Source: Actinomycetes bacterium
Lineage (GTDB): Bacteria; Actinomycetota; Actinomycetes; Actinomycetales; Dermatophilaceae
Length of the DNA: 64,000 bases
Reading direction: 5' to 3'
Assembly (NCBI GenBank): GCA_023420415.1
Contig: JAEZWF010000016.1
Span: forward strand, 1 to 64,000
Below, in pieces: positions 43,257-51,425 of the stretch. The position numbers and the translations under genes are program-made. A model generated the notes under the pieces. It ran no database searches. It was not told the origin of the DNA and worked only from the letters and a program-made list of their open reading frames with translations. The number at the start of each line of letters is the position of its first letter. The first letter of the stretch is position 1.

Positions 43257-45119
43257 GTGACGCTCTACCGGACGTCGGTCGCCGGTTTCTCCGTACTGGA
43301 GCACCACTTGGCCGATCACCTCGCCGAGCAGCTCGCGATCCGCACGGGCCAGACCGCCTCCACCTCGGAGCGACGATCGTGGGAGCGCAGCCTTCCGGCC
43401 TTGGCTGCAGATCTCCGCGCGGCCGGGCTGGATGACGTGGAGATGCTCGTCGAGTACCAGCTCCCCCTCACAAGCAAGCGCGCTGACGTGGTCCTCGCGG
43501 GCGAGCACCCGCAGACCGGCGGCCCGTCCTACCTCGTCGTCGAGCTCAAGCAGTGGAGTCACGCCGAGCGATTCGAGGACAGCGACACCCTCGTCCGCAT
43601 CGAGCAGTACGGCCACCGCCCGGTGACCCATCCCGCCCTCCAGGTCCGCGACTACTGCGACTACATGGTCGGCTTCACCGCCGTGCTCGCCGACGACCCA
43701 CGATCCGTCGCTGGCGCGGCATACCTCCACAACGCCACGGACGATGGCGTGAGCGACCTGTTCGCACTGCCGGGAGACGACCACGGTCGCGTGTTCACCG
43801 GACAACGCCGTGGCGAGTTCCAGGACTACCTCCGGTCGCGATTCAAGCCGGGTGCAAGCGGAGCCAGGTATGCCGACCGATTGGCTACCAGCCGCATCGC
43901 ACCTTCGCGGCAGCTTCTTTCGGTGGCTGCAGAGGAAGTCCGGCAGCGTGAGATGTTCGTGCTACTCGACGAGCAACGCGATGCCTACAACTACGTGCTG
44001 CACGCCGTGGAGCGCGCTCGTCGGGCCAACACCAAGACGGCCGTCATCGTGTCGGGCGGCCCGGGCAGCGGCAAGAGCGTCATCGCGCTCTCTCTGCTTG
44101 GCGAGCTGTCCCGCCAAGGACGAACGGTGTTGCACGCCACAGGGTCTCGCTCGTTCACGCAGACGCTCCGTAAGGTCGCAGGTGCTCGCGCGCCTCAGGT
44201 GCGCAAGATGTTCCAGTACTTCACCTCGTTCATCGCCGCTGCCCCCAACGATCTGGATGCGCTGATCCTCGATGAGGCGCACCGCATTCGGGAGACCTCG
44301 GCGTCTCGGTGGACGCGGGCCGAGCATCGCACTGGCAAGCCCCAGGTCGAGGAGCTGCTGGCGGCGGCGAGGGTCCCTGTCTTCCTGCTGGATGAGTTCC
44401 AAGTGGTGCGACCCGGCGAGCAGGGCACCGTCGAGGACATCGAGAAGCACGCGGCTAACAACGGGATCCACGTCGAGAAGATCAACCTGGACGCGCAGTT
44501 TCGGGCGGGCGGCTCCGAGGAGTACATCCAATGGGTGCGACGCCTGCTCGGGTTGAGCACCGAAGGATCCCTTCAGTGGCAAGGGGATCCGCGCTTCGAG
44601 GTACAGGTGGTCGATTCTCCCGAGGAGATGGAGGCGGTCCTGCGCGGCCATCTCGAGCAGGGTTACTCCGGGCGAATTGCAGCGGGCTACTGCTGGCCGT
44701 GGAGCGACCCGCGTCCTGACGGCACGCTGGTGCCCGACGTGCGCATCGGTGCCTGGGCTCGGCCCTGGAACCTCAAGGGCGACCGTTCGATCGGCGGCGC
44801 ACCCGCGGCCGCCCTCTGGGCAACTGACCCAGCCGGCTTTGGTCAGGTGGGCTGCGTCTACACCGCTCAAGGCTTCGAGTACGACTACGCCGGCGTCATC
44901 CTCGGGCCCGATCTCGTCTGGCGCGAGGACCGATGGGTGCCGGTGCGGGCAGCGAACAAGGACCCGGAATTCCGCAACCGGACGAAGGTGAGCGACCTCG
45001 ACTTCGACCGCCTGGTCCGCAACGTCTACAAGGTGCTTCTGACCCGCGGCATGCGTGGCGTCCTGATCATGTCCACCGACCCGCAGACCCAAGACCACCT
45101 CCGCCGCTTGACCCAATGA
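43257..45119 (+). CDS. DUF2075 nuclease/helicase-like protein
   Basis: 620 residues, GTG start. N-terminal 150: PD-(D/E)XK-like nuclease elements (KRADVVLAG, then YLVVELKQW). Middle: Walker A VSGGPGSGKSVIALSLL (about 265-281), a Walker B LDALILDEAHRIRE, and PVFLLDEFQVVRPGE. C-terminal: GCVYTAQGFEYDYAGVILGPDL and the terminal VYKVLLTRGMRGVLIMS, all typical of DUF2075 superfamily-1-like helicases. Such proteins occur in restriction and phage-defence neighbourhoods. First plus-strand gene of the block; a near-identical 40-base sequence precedes it and the next gene. Confidence 0.85.
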   Translation: MTLYRTSVAGFSVLEHHLADHLAEQLAIRTGQTASTSERRSWERSLPALAADLRAAGLDDVEMLVEYQLPLTSKRADVVLAGEHPQTGGPSYLVVELKQWSHAERFEDSDTLVRIEQYGHRPVTHPALQVRDYCDYMVGFTAVLADDPRSVAGAAYLHNATDDGVSDLFALPGDDHGRVFTGQRRGEFQDYLRSRFKPGASGARYADRLATSRIAPSRQLLSVAAEEVRQREMFVLLDEQRDAYNYVLHAVERARRANTKTAVIVSGGPGSGKSVIALSLLGELSRQGRTVLHATGSRSFTQTLRKVAGARAPQVRKMFQYFTSFIAAAPNDLDALILDEAHRIRETSASRWTRAEHRTGKPQVEELLAAARVPVFLLDEFQVVRPGEQGTVEDIEKHAANNGIHVEKINLDAQFRAGGSEEYIQWVRRLLGLSTEGSLQWQGDPRFEVQVVDSPEEMEAVLRGHLEQGYSGRIAAGYCWPWSDPRPDGTLVPDVRIGAWARPWNLKGDRSIGGAPAAALWATDPAGFGQVGCVYTAQGFEYDYAGVILGPDLVWREDRWVPVRAANKDPEFRNRTKVSDLDFDRLVRNVYKVLLTRGMRGVLIMSTDPQTQDHLRRLTQ

Positions 45120-45151
45120 ACCGACGCGGACGGTTGAGTCCGCACCATCCA

Positions 45152-45190
45152 CGGCCCGACCGGCTTCCGTTCAGGACATGCCACCACCCG
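45152..45190 (+). repeat. direct repeat copy B upstream of the EVE-HNH gene
   Basis: 39 bases beginning CGGCCCGACCGGCTTCCG and ending CCACCACCCG; see copy A at 43182. It ends 27 bases before the EVE-HNH start, almost the same placement as copy A relative to its gene. Confidence 0.8.
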
Positions 45191-45217
45191 TGACAACACG
45201 GGAAGGCGCCTGCGCTC

Positions 45218-46081
45218 ATGACGAGCTGGGTCATCACTATTGCCAAGGAGTTTCCGCAGCACTGGGACTATGCCCAGCAACACCAACTGTGGGACTTCAC
45301 ACGCAGTCGTCGCCGCGACATCCGCGCAGGCGACCAGTTGTACTTTTGGTTGGCCGGCACTGGATTCGTCGGAACGGCCACCGCTACCAGCGATCTCATG
45401 GAGCATGAGGACGGCGATGGTCCGTGGGATGACGAAGGCCTTGGGCGATATGCCTACAGGGTCCTCCTCGAACCTGAGCCCGTCGGACCGCGACTCACCG
45501 TGAGTTGGTCGGAGGTTCTCGATCAGACGTCGACCACGAGCAGGCTGAACGCGGCGCCTGTACGTTTCGGGGACTCGGACGACGAGGTCTGGCTATGGTC
45601 GGTGTTCAGCCGGTCAACGCGTCCGGATCTGCAGTACCCCGAGGTGGAAGCGGAACTCGAGGGCGATGACGTCGACTGGGAGCGCGACGACCGCAAACGT
45701 CAAGAAAGGGCCATCGCGATCCGCCTGGGTCAACGCGGCTTCAGGGCGCGGCTGGTGGCTGCCTACGCTGGGCGCTGCGCGGTCACCGGGTACAGCGCAT
45801 TAGCTGCCCTGGAGGCGGCACACATCGCGCCCTACCGCGGCGAACACTCGCACGACGTAAGAAACGGGCTCCTGCTTCGTGCCGACATCCACACCCTGTT
45901 CGACCTGAAGCTGCTGACCGTGACCCCTGACTGGATCATCCATGTCTCACAGGAACTGAGCGATAGCGAGTATTGGTCGCTCGACGGAAAGCGGATGGCC
46001 GTCGTTCCATCTCATGAAGACGCACCGCTCCCCGACCTGCTTGCGGTGCACAACGATTCGTTCGGCCTGGCACGGAGTTGA
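45218..46081 (+). CDS. EVE-like/HNH endonuclease, probable modification-dependent restriction enzyme
   Basis: 287 residues. The N-terminal 130 fit an EVE/PUA-like domain (WVITIAKEFPQHWDYAQQHQLWDF, AGDQLYFWLAGTGFVGTATATSD), a fold that reads modified bases. The C-terminal HNH nuclease shows RCAVTGYSALAALEAAHIAPYRG and DVRNGLLLRADIHTLFDLKLLTV, with His, Asn and His in place. This order matches single-gene type IV restriction enzymes that cut methylated or hydroxymethylated DNA. The modification recognised is unknown. Confidence 0.82.
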   Translation: MTSWVITIAKEFPQHWDYAQQHQLWDFTRSRRRDIRAGDQLYFWLAGTGFVGTATATSDLMEHEDGDGPWDDEGLGRYAYRVLLEPEPVGPRLTVSWSEVLDQTSTTSRLNAAPVRFGDSDDEVWLWSVFSRSTRPDLQYPEVEAELEGDDVDWERDDRKRQERAIAIRLGQRGFRARLVAAYAGRCAVTGYSALAALEAAHIAPYRGEHSHDVRNGLLLRADIHTLFDLKLLTVTPDWIIHVSQELSDSEYWSLDGKRMAVVPSHEDAPLPDLLAVHNDSFGLARS

Positions 46082-46170
46082 CCCGTGCGGAATCCACTCC
46101 GATGAAGGTCCGGTCTCCTTTGCGACCGAAATAGCCCTCGAACGATCTGGGTGCCTGGCAAGCTAGCTGC

Positions 46171-49100
46171 GTGAAGGGACCAGACGACAGCCTTCTCGAA
46201 GGCCTGTACGAGCGCCTAATCACTGAGGACCTCGAAGCACGCCTCGCCGCTGCGACCAACCTGTTGATCGATCGCGGTGAGGTTGACGAGGCTGATGCCC
46301 CGGAAGTCCTTGCTCGCCACCTACGGACTGTCGCGCTACGGGTCTTGCGTGATGAGCGCAAAGCCGAACGGCGACTCGACATCGTCAATGACCTGATAGA
46401 CCGGCTTGGTTCCCCCACCGATGCCGTGGCGACCGCTCGACACCTATTGTCCGTTGCAGAGCCACCCGCACCGGGTCGAGCTGCCCGGGTGTTCGCCGAG
46501 CGCCCGTCCACGCCACTGTCCGATGCCGCCCTGCTCACCAATGCCCAGGGTGAGCCCGGCATGGGGCACGAGGTCCGAGCAGAGTTGGCGAGCGCCGACC
46601 AGGTCGACGTGATCATGGCCTTCGTCAAGTGGTACGGCTTGCGCCTGTTCGAAGACCGCCTCAAGTCCCTCGGCGAACGTATGGTCCCACTCCGCGTGAT
46701 CACCACGACCTACATGGGCGCCACCGAGCGCCAGGCCCTCGACCGACTAGTTCGCGACTTCGGCGCTGAGGTCAAGGTTCAGTACGACGCGCAGCGAACT
46801 CGCCTCCACGCCAAGGCATGGCTCTTCCGACGCAACACCGGCTTCGACACGGCATACGTCGGGAGCAGCAACTTGTCACGCGCGGCGATGCTCGACGGCG
46901 TCGAGTGGAACGTTCGACTTTCGGCGATCGCAACACCAGCACTCATCCAGAAGTTCGGCGCCACGTTCGACAGCTACTGGAACGACCCAACCTTCGAGCC
47001 CTACGACCCCGACACGGACCGAGATCGCCTCGATGATGCGCTCGCCGAGGCAGCCGGAACCAAGTCACGCGACCGCATCACGCTGTCGCTGTCAGGGCTG
47101 GAAGTTCGGCCGTACCCCTACCAGCAGGAAATGCTCGACCAGCTCGATGTCGAGCGGGTTATTCATGGCCGACACCGGAACCTCCTCGTCGCAGCGACGG
47201 GCACGGGCAAGACGGTGATTGCCGCACTTGACTACCGACGACTCGCTGAGAATGCACCAACCCTGCCGCGGCTGCTGTTCGTAGCCCACCGGTTTGAGAT
47301 CCTCGAGCAAGCGCTGCGCACCTACCGGGAAGTGCTGAACAAGCCTGACTTCGGCGAGCTGTACGTGCGGGGCGCCCGGCCCGAGCGTTGGGAGCACGTG
47401 TTCGCATCCATCCAATCGCTCACGGCCTACGACGTCAGTTCCATCCCGCCCGGCTCGTTCCAGATCGTGGTGGTGGACGAGTTCCACCACGCACAGGCAG
47501 GCACGTACAGGCGGTTGCTCGATCACCTCAACCCGCGCGAACTCCTAGGCCTGACAGCCACACCGGAGCGGGGCGACGGTCTTGATGTCCTCTCCTTCTT
47601 CGATGGCCGGGTGGCCGCTGAGTTGCGGCTCTGGGATGCCCTCAAGGCTGACCTCCTCACGCCGTTTCACTACTTTGCCGTGGCTGACGGAACAGAGCTG
47701 GACCACGTCGGCTGGAAGGCCGGCGCCTACGACCAGGCGGAACTGTCCAACGTCTACACGGGTAACGACGCCCGAGCCCGACTGGTCCTGAGCGCCATCC
47801 GTGACAAGGTCGGCAACCTTGCCTCGATGAAAGCCCTTGGCTTCTGCGTGTCACGAGACCATGCCCACTACATGACGCGCGTCTTCAACGAGGCTGGCAT
47901 ACGGGCCGCTGCCATCCTGGGCGATACACCGCCCCGCGATCGAGACACGGCTCTCGCGAATCTCAAGACGGGTGACATCCAAGTCGTCTTCACCGTCGAT
48001 GTCTTCAACGAAGGTGTGGATGTGCCGGCCATCAATACGGTGCTCTTCCTACGCCCGACGGAGAGCTCGACGGTCTTCCTGCAACAGTTGGGACGAGGTC
48101 TGCGACGAGCCAAGGACAAACCAGTGCTGACGGCGCTGGACTTCGTCGGTCACCACCGCAAGGAGTTCCGGTTCGACCAGCGCTTCCGCGCGATGACCGG
48201 CAGCTCGCGAGCAGAGCTTGTCCGTGATGTCGAGAACGGCTTTCCCTTCCTACCCGCAGGAACCCAGATCGTGCTCGACCGGCAGAGCCAGGAACTGGTC
48301 CTTGAGAACATCAAAAGCCAGGTGGCCAAGAGATGGGTCACGATCGTCTCCGAGCTGCGAGCCCGACCGACTCACGACCTCGCAACGTTTCTGACCGACT
48401 CGGGGGTGGATCTCGCAGACGTCGTTCGTGGAGACCGGTCGTGGGCCAGACTGCGGCGTGAGGCCGGGCTGGACGTTTCGCAGGCCGGTCCGTTGGAGGG
48501 TGGCCTGCTGAAGCGCGTCCGTGCCCTCGCCCATGTCGACGACCCTGACCGCGCTGCGGCATACCTGCGCTGGCTCGCGGACGACGCCCCCTCGTATGAC
48601 AACGCCGCCCCAGCGCTCCAGGCGTTCGGGCGCATGCTCTTCTTCTCGCTCTGGCCTGACGGCGGGGGCTTCGCCTCGTATGCCGGGGGGCTCGGTTCAC
48701 TGCACGCCGAGCCTGCGGCCCGTGCAGACATGCGCGCTGTGATCCAACTGGGTCTCGAAGGAGCTGAGCGGATCACGACCCGCCTCCAAGGCGACCTCGG
48801 CATGCGACCCCTGCGAGTCCATGGGCAGTACACCCGGGAGGAGATTGCCGTCGGGCTTGGGTACAGCACGCCCACGACCCGACGGCCACCCAGCATCATG
48901 CAGGGCGTCTTCTTCGCAGAGGAAGCTAACACCGACGCCTTCCTGATTACCTTGCAGAAGTCCGAGGCCGACTACTCACCAACGACGATGTACCAGGACT
49001 ACGCGATCAGCCCTGAGCTCTTTCATTGGGAAAGTCAGTCAGGTACGACTCTGGCTTCCAAGACGGGGCAGCGTTACCTCAACCACCGAGAAGACGGCAG

Positions 49101-49281
49101 CCACGTTCTGCTCTTCACCCGTCCGCAGAAGGTCACCGAGTTCGGGTCGGGCGCGCCGTACGTGTTCCTTGGCGAGGCTGACTATGTCGAGCACCGAGGC
49201 GAGCGCCCCATTGCCATCACTTGGCGGCTTCGAACTCCGATGCCGGCCGCTGACTTCGCCGCCGCCAGTGTCGTAGCGTGA
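46171..49281 (+). CDS. PLD-nuclease / SF2 helicase / DUF3427 protein
   Basis: 1036 residues, GTG start without a clear ribosome site. N-terminal phospholipase-D-type nuclease: RLHAKAWLF (about 213) and VGSSNLSRAAM. SF2 helicase: Walker A AATGTGKTVIA (about 342), DEFHHA in place of DEAH (about 435), LTATPERGDG, and motif VI LQQLGRGLRRAKD. The C-terminal part (about 800-1036) fits DUF3427, with PSIMQGVFFAEE and a terminal EADYVEHRGERPIAITWRL. Proteins of this architecture are linked to DNA restriction or phage defence; biochemistry is poorly known. Ninety-base gaps separate it from both neighbours. Confidence 0.85.
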   Translation: MKGPDDSLLEGLYERLITEDLEARLAAATNLLIDRGEVDEADAPEVLARHLRTVALRVLRDERKAERRLDIVNDLIDRLGSPTDAVATARHLLSVAEPPAPGRAARVFAERPSTPLSDAALLTNAQGEPGMGHEVRAELASADQVDVIMAFVKWYGLRLFEDRLKSLGERMVPLRVITTTYMGATERQALDRLVRDFGAEVKVQYDAQRTRLHAKAWLFRRNTGFDTAYVGSSNLSRAAMLDGVEWNVRLSAIATPALIQKFGATFDSYWNDPTFEPYDPDTDRDRLDDALAEAAGTKSRDRITLSLSGLEVRPYPYQQEMLDQLDVERVIHGRHRNLLVAATGTGKTVIAALDYRRLAENAPTLPRLLFVAHRFEILEQALRTYREVLNKPDFGELYVRGARPERWEHVFASIQSLTAYDVSSIPPGSFQIVVVDEFHHAQAGTYRRLLDHLNPRELLGLTATPERGDGLDVLSFFDGRVAAELRLWDALKADLLTPFHYFAVADGTELDHVGWKAGAYDQAELSNVYTGNDARARLVLSAIRDKVGNLASMKALGFCVSRDHAHYMTRVFNEAGIRAAAILGDTPPRDRDTALANLKTGDIQVVFTVDVFNEGVDVPAINTVLFLRPTESSTVFLQQLGRGLRRAKDKPVLTALDFVGHHRKEFRFDQRFRAMTGSSRAELVRDVENGFPFLPAGTQIVLDRQSQELVLENIKSQVAKRWVTIVSELRARPTHDLATFLTDSGVDLADVVRGDRSWARLRREAGLDVSQAGPLEGGLLKRVRALAHVDDPDRAAAYLRWLADDAPSYDNAAPALQAFGRMLFFSLWPDGGGFASYAGGLGSLHAEPAARADMRAVIQLGLEGAERITTRLQGDLGMRPLRVHGQYTREEIAVGLGYSTPTTRRPPSIMQGVFFAEEANTDAFLITLQKSEADYSPTTMYQDYAISPELFHWESQSGTTLASKTGQRYLNHREDGSHVLLFTRPQKVTEFGSGAPYVFLGEADYVEHRGERPIAITWRLRTPMPAADFAAASVVA

Positions 49282-49371
49282 CAGACATCGATTCGGGCTG
49301 AGTGCTACACGGTCGCTCATCACCCGGGTACCGTGCCTGTCACATCGTTCAAGCACTTCGCAGGGGGAGTC

Positions 49372-51039
49372 ATGGCCGCAAGGCGCAGATCACAAGTCCG
49401 GGTCGACCAAACCCAGTTGAGACGCCGCTTCTCTCTCGGGGGCGAGCAGGCAGAGGCCGATCCGCTACTTAAGGACAGTTTCTACTACACGGCTCAATTC
49501 GACGCTCTTTCGTCACGCGACGATCCAAAGTGTTTTATCATCGGCCGCACGGGTAGCGGCAAGTCAGCCATGCTGCAAAGAATTGAAGACGAGCATGGCG
49601 GTCATGTAATCAGAATTACACCCGAAGATCTTTCTCTCCCCTATATTTCGGGGTTGGGAACGATTAAGCATCTGGTCGACAATAAAGTTCACCTCTCCCC
49701 CTTCTTCATTGCACTCTGGAAGCACATCTTCTTGGTAGAGATAGTCAGACACCGCTATTCAGTCGACTCTCCACGAGCGAAGCAGAACTTTCTTAGTTCG
49801 CTGCGGGATCGAATATCTCAAGACAAAAGCAAACTAGCCGCTCTAGAATATTTGAACGATTTCGGTGACCGCTTTTGGTGCGAGACCGACGAGCGGGTCC
49901 GCGAGATCACGGAGAAATTCGAAGAGCAAGTTCGAGCCCAGGGAGGGATCAGTAGCTCCCCACTAGGAATCAATGCGGGCGTGGAGTCCAGCGGACTTCG
50001 CACTGTGGAACACCGAACAGAGTTGGTCGACCGGTACCAGAAGGTAGTTAATGACACTCAACTCCCGAGATTGAACAAAATGATCTCGGTCCTCGACGAG
50101 GACATTCTAGATTCACCCCAGCATTTCACATGGATCGTAATCGACGATCTTGACCGAGACTGGGTCGATGACCAGATTGCGAACGACCTAATTCTTTGCC
50201 TCTTCCGAGCCGTCGTCGACATGAAGCGAGTCCAGAATCTCAAGATTCTAGTCGCTCTACGCGCCAACATATTTCGCGCACTCGACTTCGCCGGGCGACA
50301 CGGGGGGCAAGAGGAAAAGTTTCGCGCTCTCACTATGCGATTGGGGTGGACACCTATCGAAATTGGCGGAATGCTCGACGAGCGAGTCAAGGTAGCTGCG
50401 AAGCGTTCTGGAATGGGTGAACTTCAGGGTGTGCGAGACATTCTCCCCTCAAGCAATCCGAAGCGCGGCGATGCCTTACAATTTATTCTTCGACGAACCA
50501 TGATGCGGCCCCGGGATGCAATCGCCTACCTGAACACGTGCCACGAATTCTCAGCGGGACACCCGAAAATTACATGGGATCACCTGAATGACGCGGAGCC
50601 ACACTATTCACAGAATCGCCTTCTAGCCCTACGAGACGAATGGAAACCATCGTTTCCTGGGCTCGATACAGTTCTAGGCGTATTTTCCGGTGCCCCGACG
50701 GTCCTTTCGCCCGAGACCTTTCGCGATCGACTAGACGAAGCCGCCATGCTTCTCGCGGATCCGAATTTTCCGGGCCGCGACTGGCTGATGGATCTGACCA
50801 GACCCGTTTGGGAGGGATCGGACGAGCAGGCACTTGGGGTGGAGCCCTTTCGCAGTTTGATCGAACTTCTTTTCACCATCGGATTCATTGGATTCCGTCA
50901 GGCGACTCCCAAGGCTATATTCGCCCAGGACCAGCCCGAATTCTTGGCTTCGCATTATGCTCTGACGTCCGTTGCCGCCTTTGTGGTTCATCCAGCGTTC
51001 TGGGCTGCTCTGGGGATCGGCCGAAGAGATGACGTCTAG
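49372..51039 (+). CDS. P-loop ATPase (Sll1717-like), compositionally foreign
   Basis: 555 residues from the ATG at 49372 behind GGGGGAG. N-terminal EADPLLKDSFYYTAQFD leads into Walker A GRTGSGKS (58-65), and Walker B is WIVIDDLDRDW. The rest is helical, resembling the Sll1717 family of STAND/KAP-like ATPases. No separate effector domain is recognisable. Codon use is plainly different from all neighbours (many AT-ending codons, ATA, TTA and AAA-type codons), and the GTATGCC element is absent. This points to recent acquisition. Role in defence is inference from position. A 15-bp hairpin follows. Confidence 0.75.
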   Translation: MAARRRSQVRVDQTQLRRRFSLGGEQAEADPLLKDSFYYTAQFDALSSRDDPKCFIIGRTGSGKSAMLQRIEDEHGGHVIRITPEDLSLPYISGLGTIKHLVDNKVHLSPFFIALWKHIFLVEIVRHRYSVDSPRAKQNFLSSLRDRISQDKSKLAALEYLNDFGDRFWCETDERVREITEKFEEQVRAQGGISSSPLGINAGVESSGLRTVEHRTELVDRYQKVVNDTQLPRLNKMISVLDEDILDSPQHFTWIVIDDLDRDWVDDQIANDLILCLFRAVVDMKRVQNLKILVALRANIFRALDFAGRHGGQEEKFRALTMRLGWTPIEIGGMLDERVKVAAKRSGMGELQGVRDILPSSNPKRGDALQFILRRTMMRPRDAIAYLNTCHEFSAGHPKITWDHLNDAEPHYSQNRLLALRDEWKPSFPGLDTVLGVFSGAPTVLSPETFRDRLDEAAMLLADPNFPGRDWLMDLTRPVWEGSDEQALGVEPFRSLIELLFTIGFIGFRQATPKAIFAQDQPEFLASHYALTSVAAFVVHPAFWAALGIGRRDDV

Positions 51040-51129
51040 GAGAACCTGAGCGCGCCCTACTCCATTAACGGAGTACCTGTGCTGGGCCCATGAAGCCGAA
51101 GCCGAGATTGCCGTCCACCCATACCTTAG

Positions 51130-51165
51130 TTATGGGGGGTCGCGGCGTGGCGCGACCCCCCATAA
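51130..51165. terminator. 15-bp perfect hairpin after the P-loop ATPase
   Basis: TTATGGGGGGTCGCG and its exact complement with a six-base loop, between the plus-strand ATPase end and the minus-strand small gene end. Likely bidirectional terminator. Confidence 0.8.
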
Positions 51166-51172
51166 CCGACTG

Positions 51173-51280
51173 CTACTTGGACTTCTTCGGCTTGGTGCCG
51201 ACCTTGTAGGTCGTCGACGGGCTCTGCATCGCGTGCTTCTTCGTCACGAAGCGTCCCGACTTGGCGGACTTGAACGTCAT
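51173..51280 (-). CDS. small basic protein, 35 residues
   Basis: Reads MTFKSAKSGRFVTKKHAMQS to a TKPKKSK end: 35 residues with about ten Lys/Arg. A very strong ribosome site (GGAGGAGGTGAG) precedes the ATG at 51280, which makes translation likely. Short Lys-rich proteins with an SGRFVTK motif are widespread in actinobacteria, but I know no function. It is framed by two perfect hairpins (51130-51165 and 51378-51411). Confidence 0.75.
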   Translation of the reverse strand: MTFKSAKSGRFVTKKHAMQSPSTTYKVGTKPKKSK

Positions 51281-51377
51281 CCTGCTCACCTCCTCCTCAA
51301 GCCTGGGATTGCGACCAAGCAAGAGGTGAGCCACGATGTTCATCCCTAGCAAGGGAACAGGAGGCTCGCCTCCTGCT

Positions 51378-51411
51378 GTCAGGCCCCGGTGCTCGAACAC
51401 CGGGGCCTGAC
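51378..51411. terminator. 14-bp perfect hairpin after nrdJ
   Basis: GTCAGGCCCCGGTG and its exact complement with a six-base loop, 15 bases beyond the nrdJ stop on the minus strand. It separates nrdJ from the downstream small gene. Confidence 0.8.
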
Positions 51412-51425
51412 CTCTATTCAGTTCA

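Noticed and set aside
43182..45190. CRISPR-like repeats
   Set aside because: Only two copies, almost 2 kb apart with a gene between them; no array of regular spacers was seen anywhere in the window.
41240..51411. Prophage or integrative element carrying the island
   Set aside because: No integrase, transposase, phage structural gene, tRNA-flanking direct repeat or terminal inverted repeat was found. The only tRNA (63497-63592) is far away.
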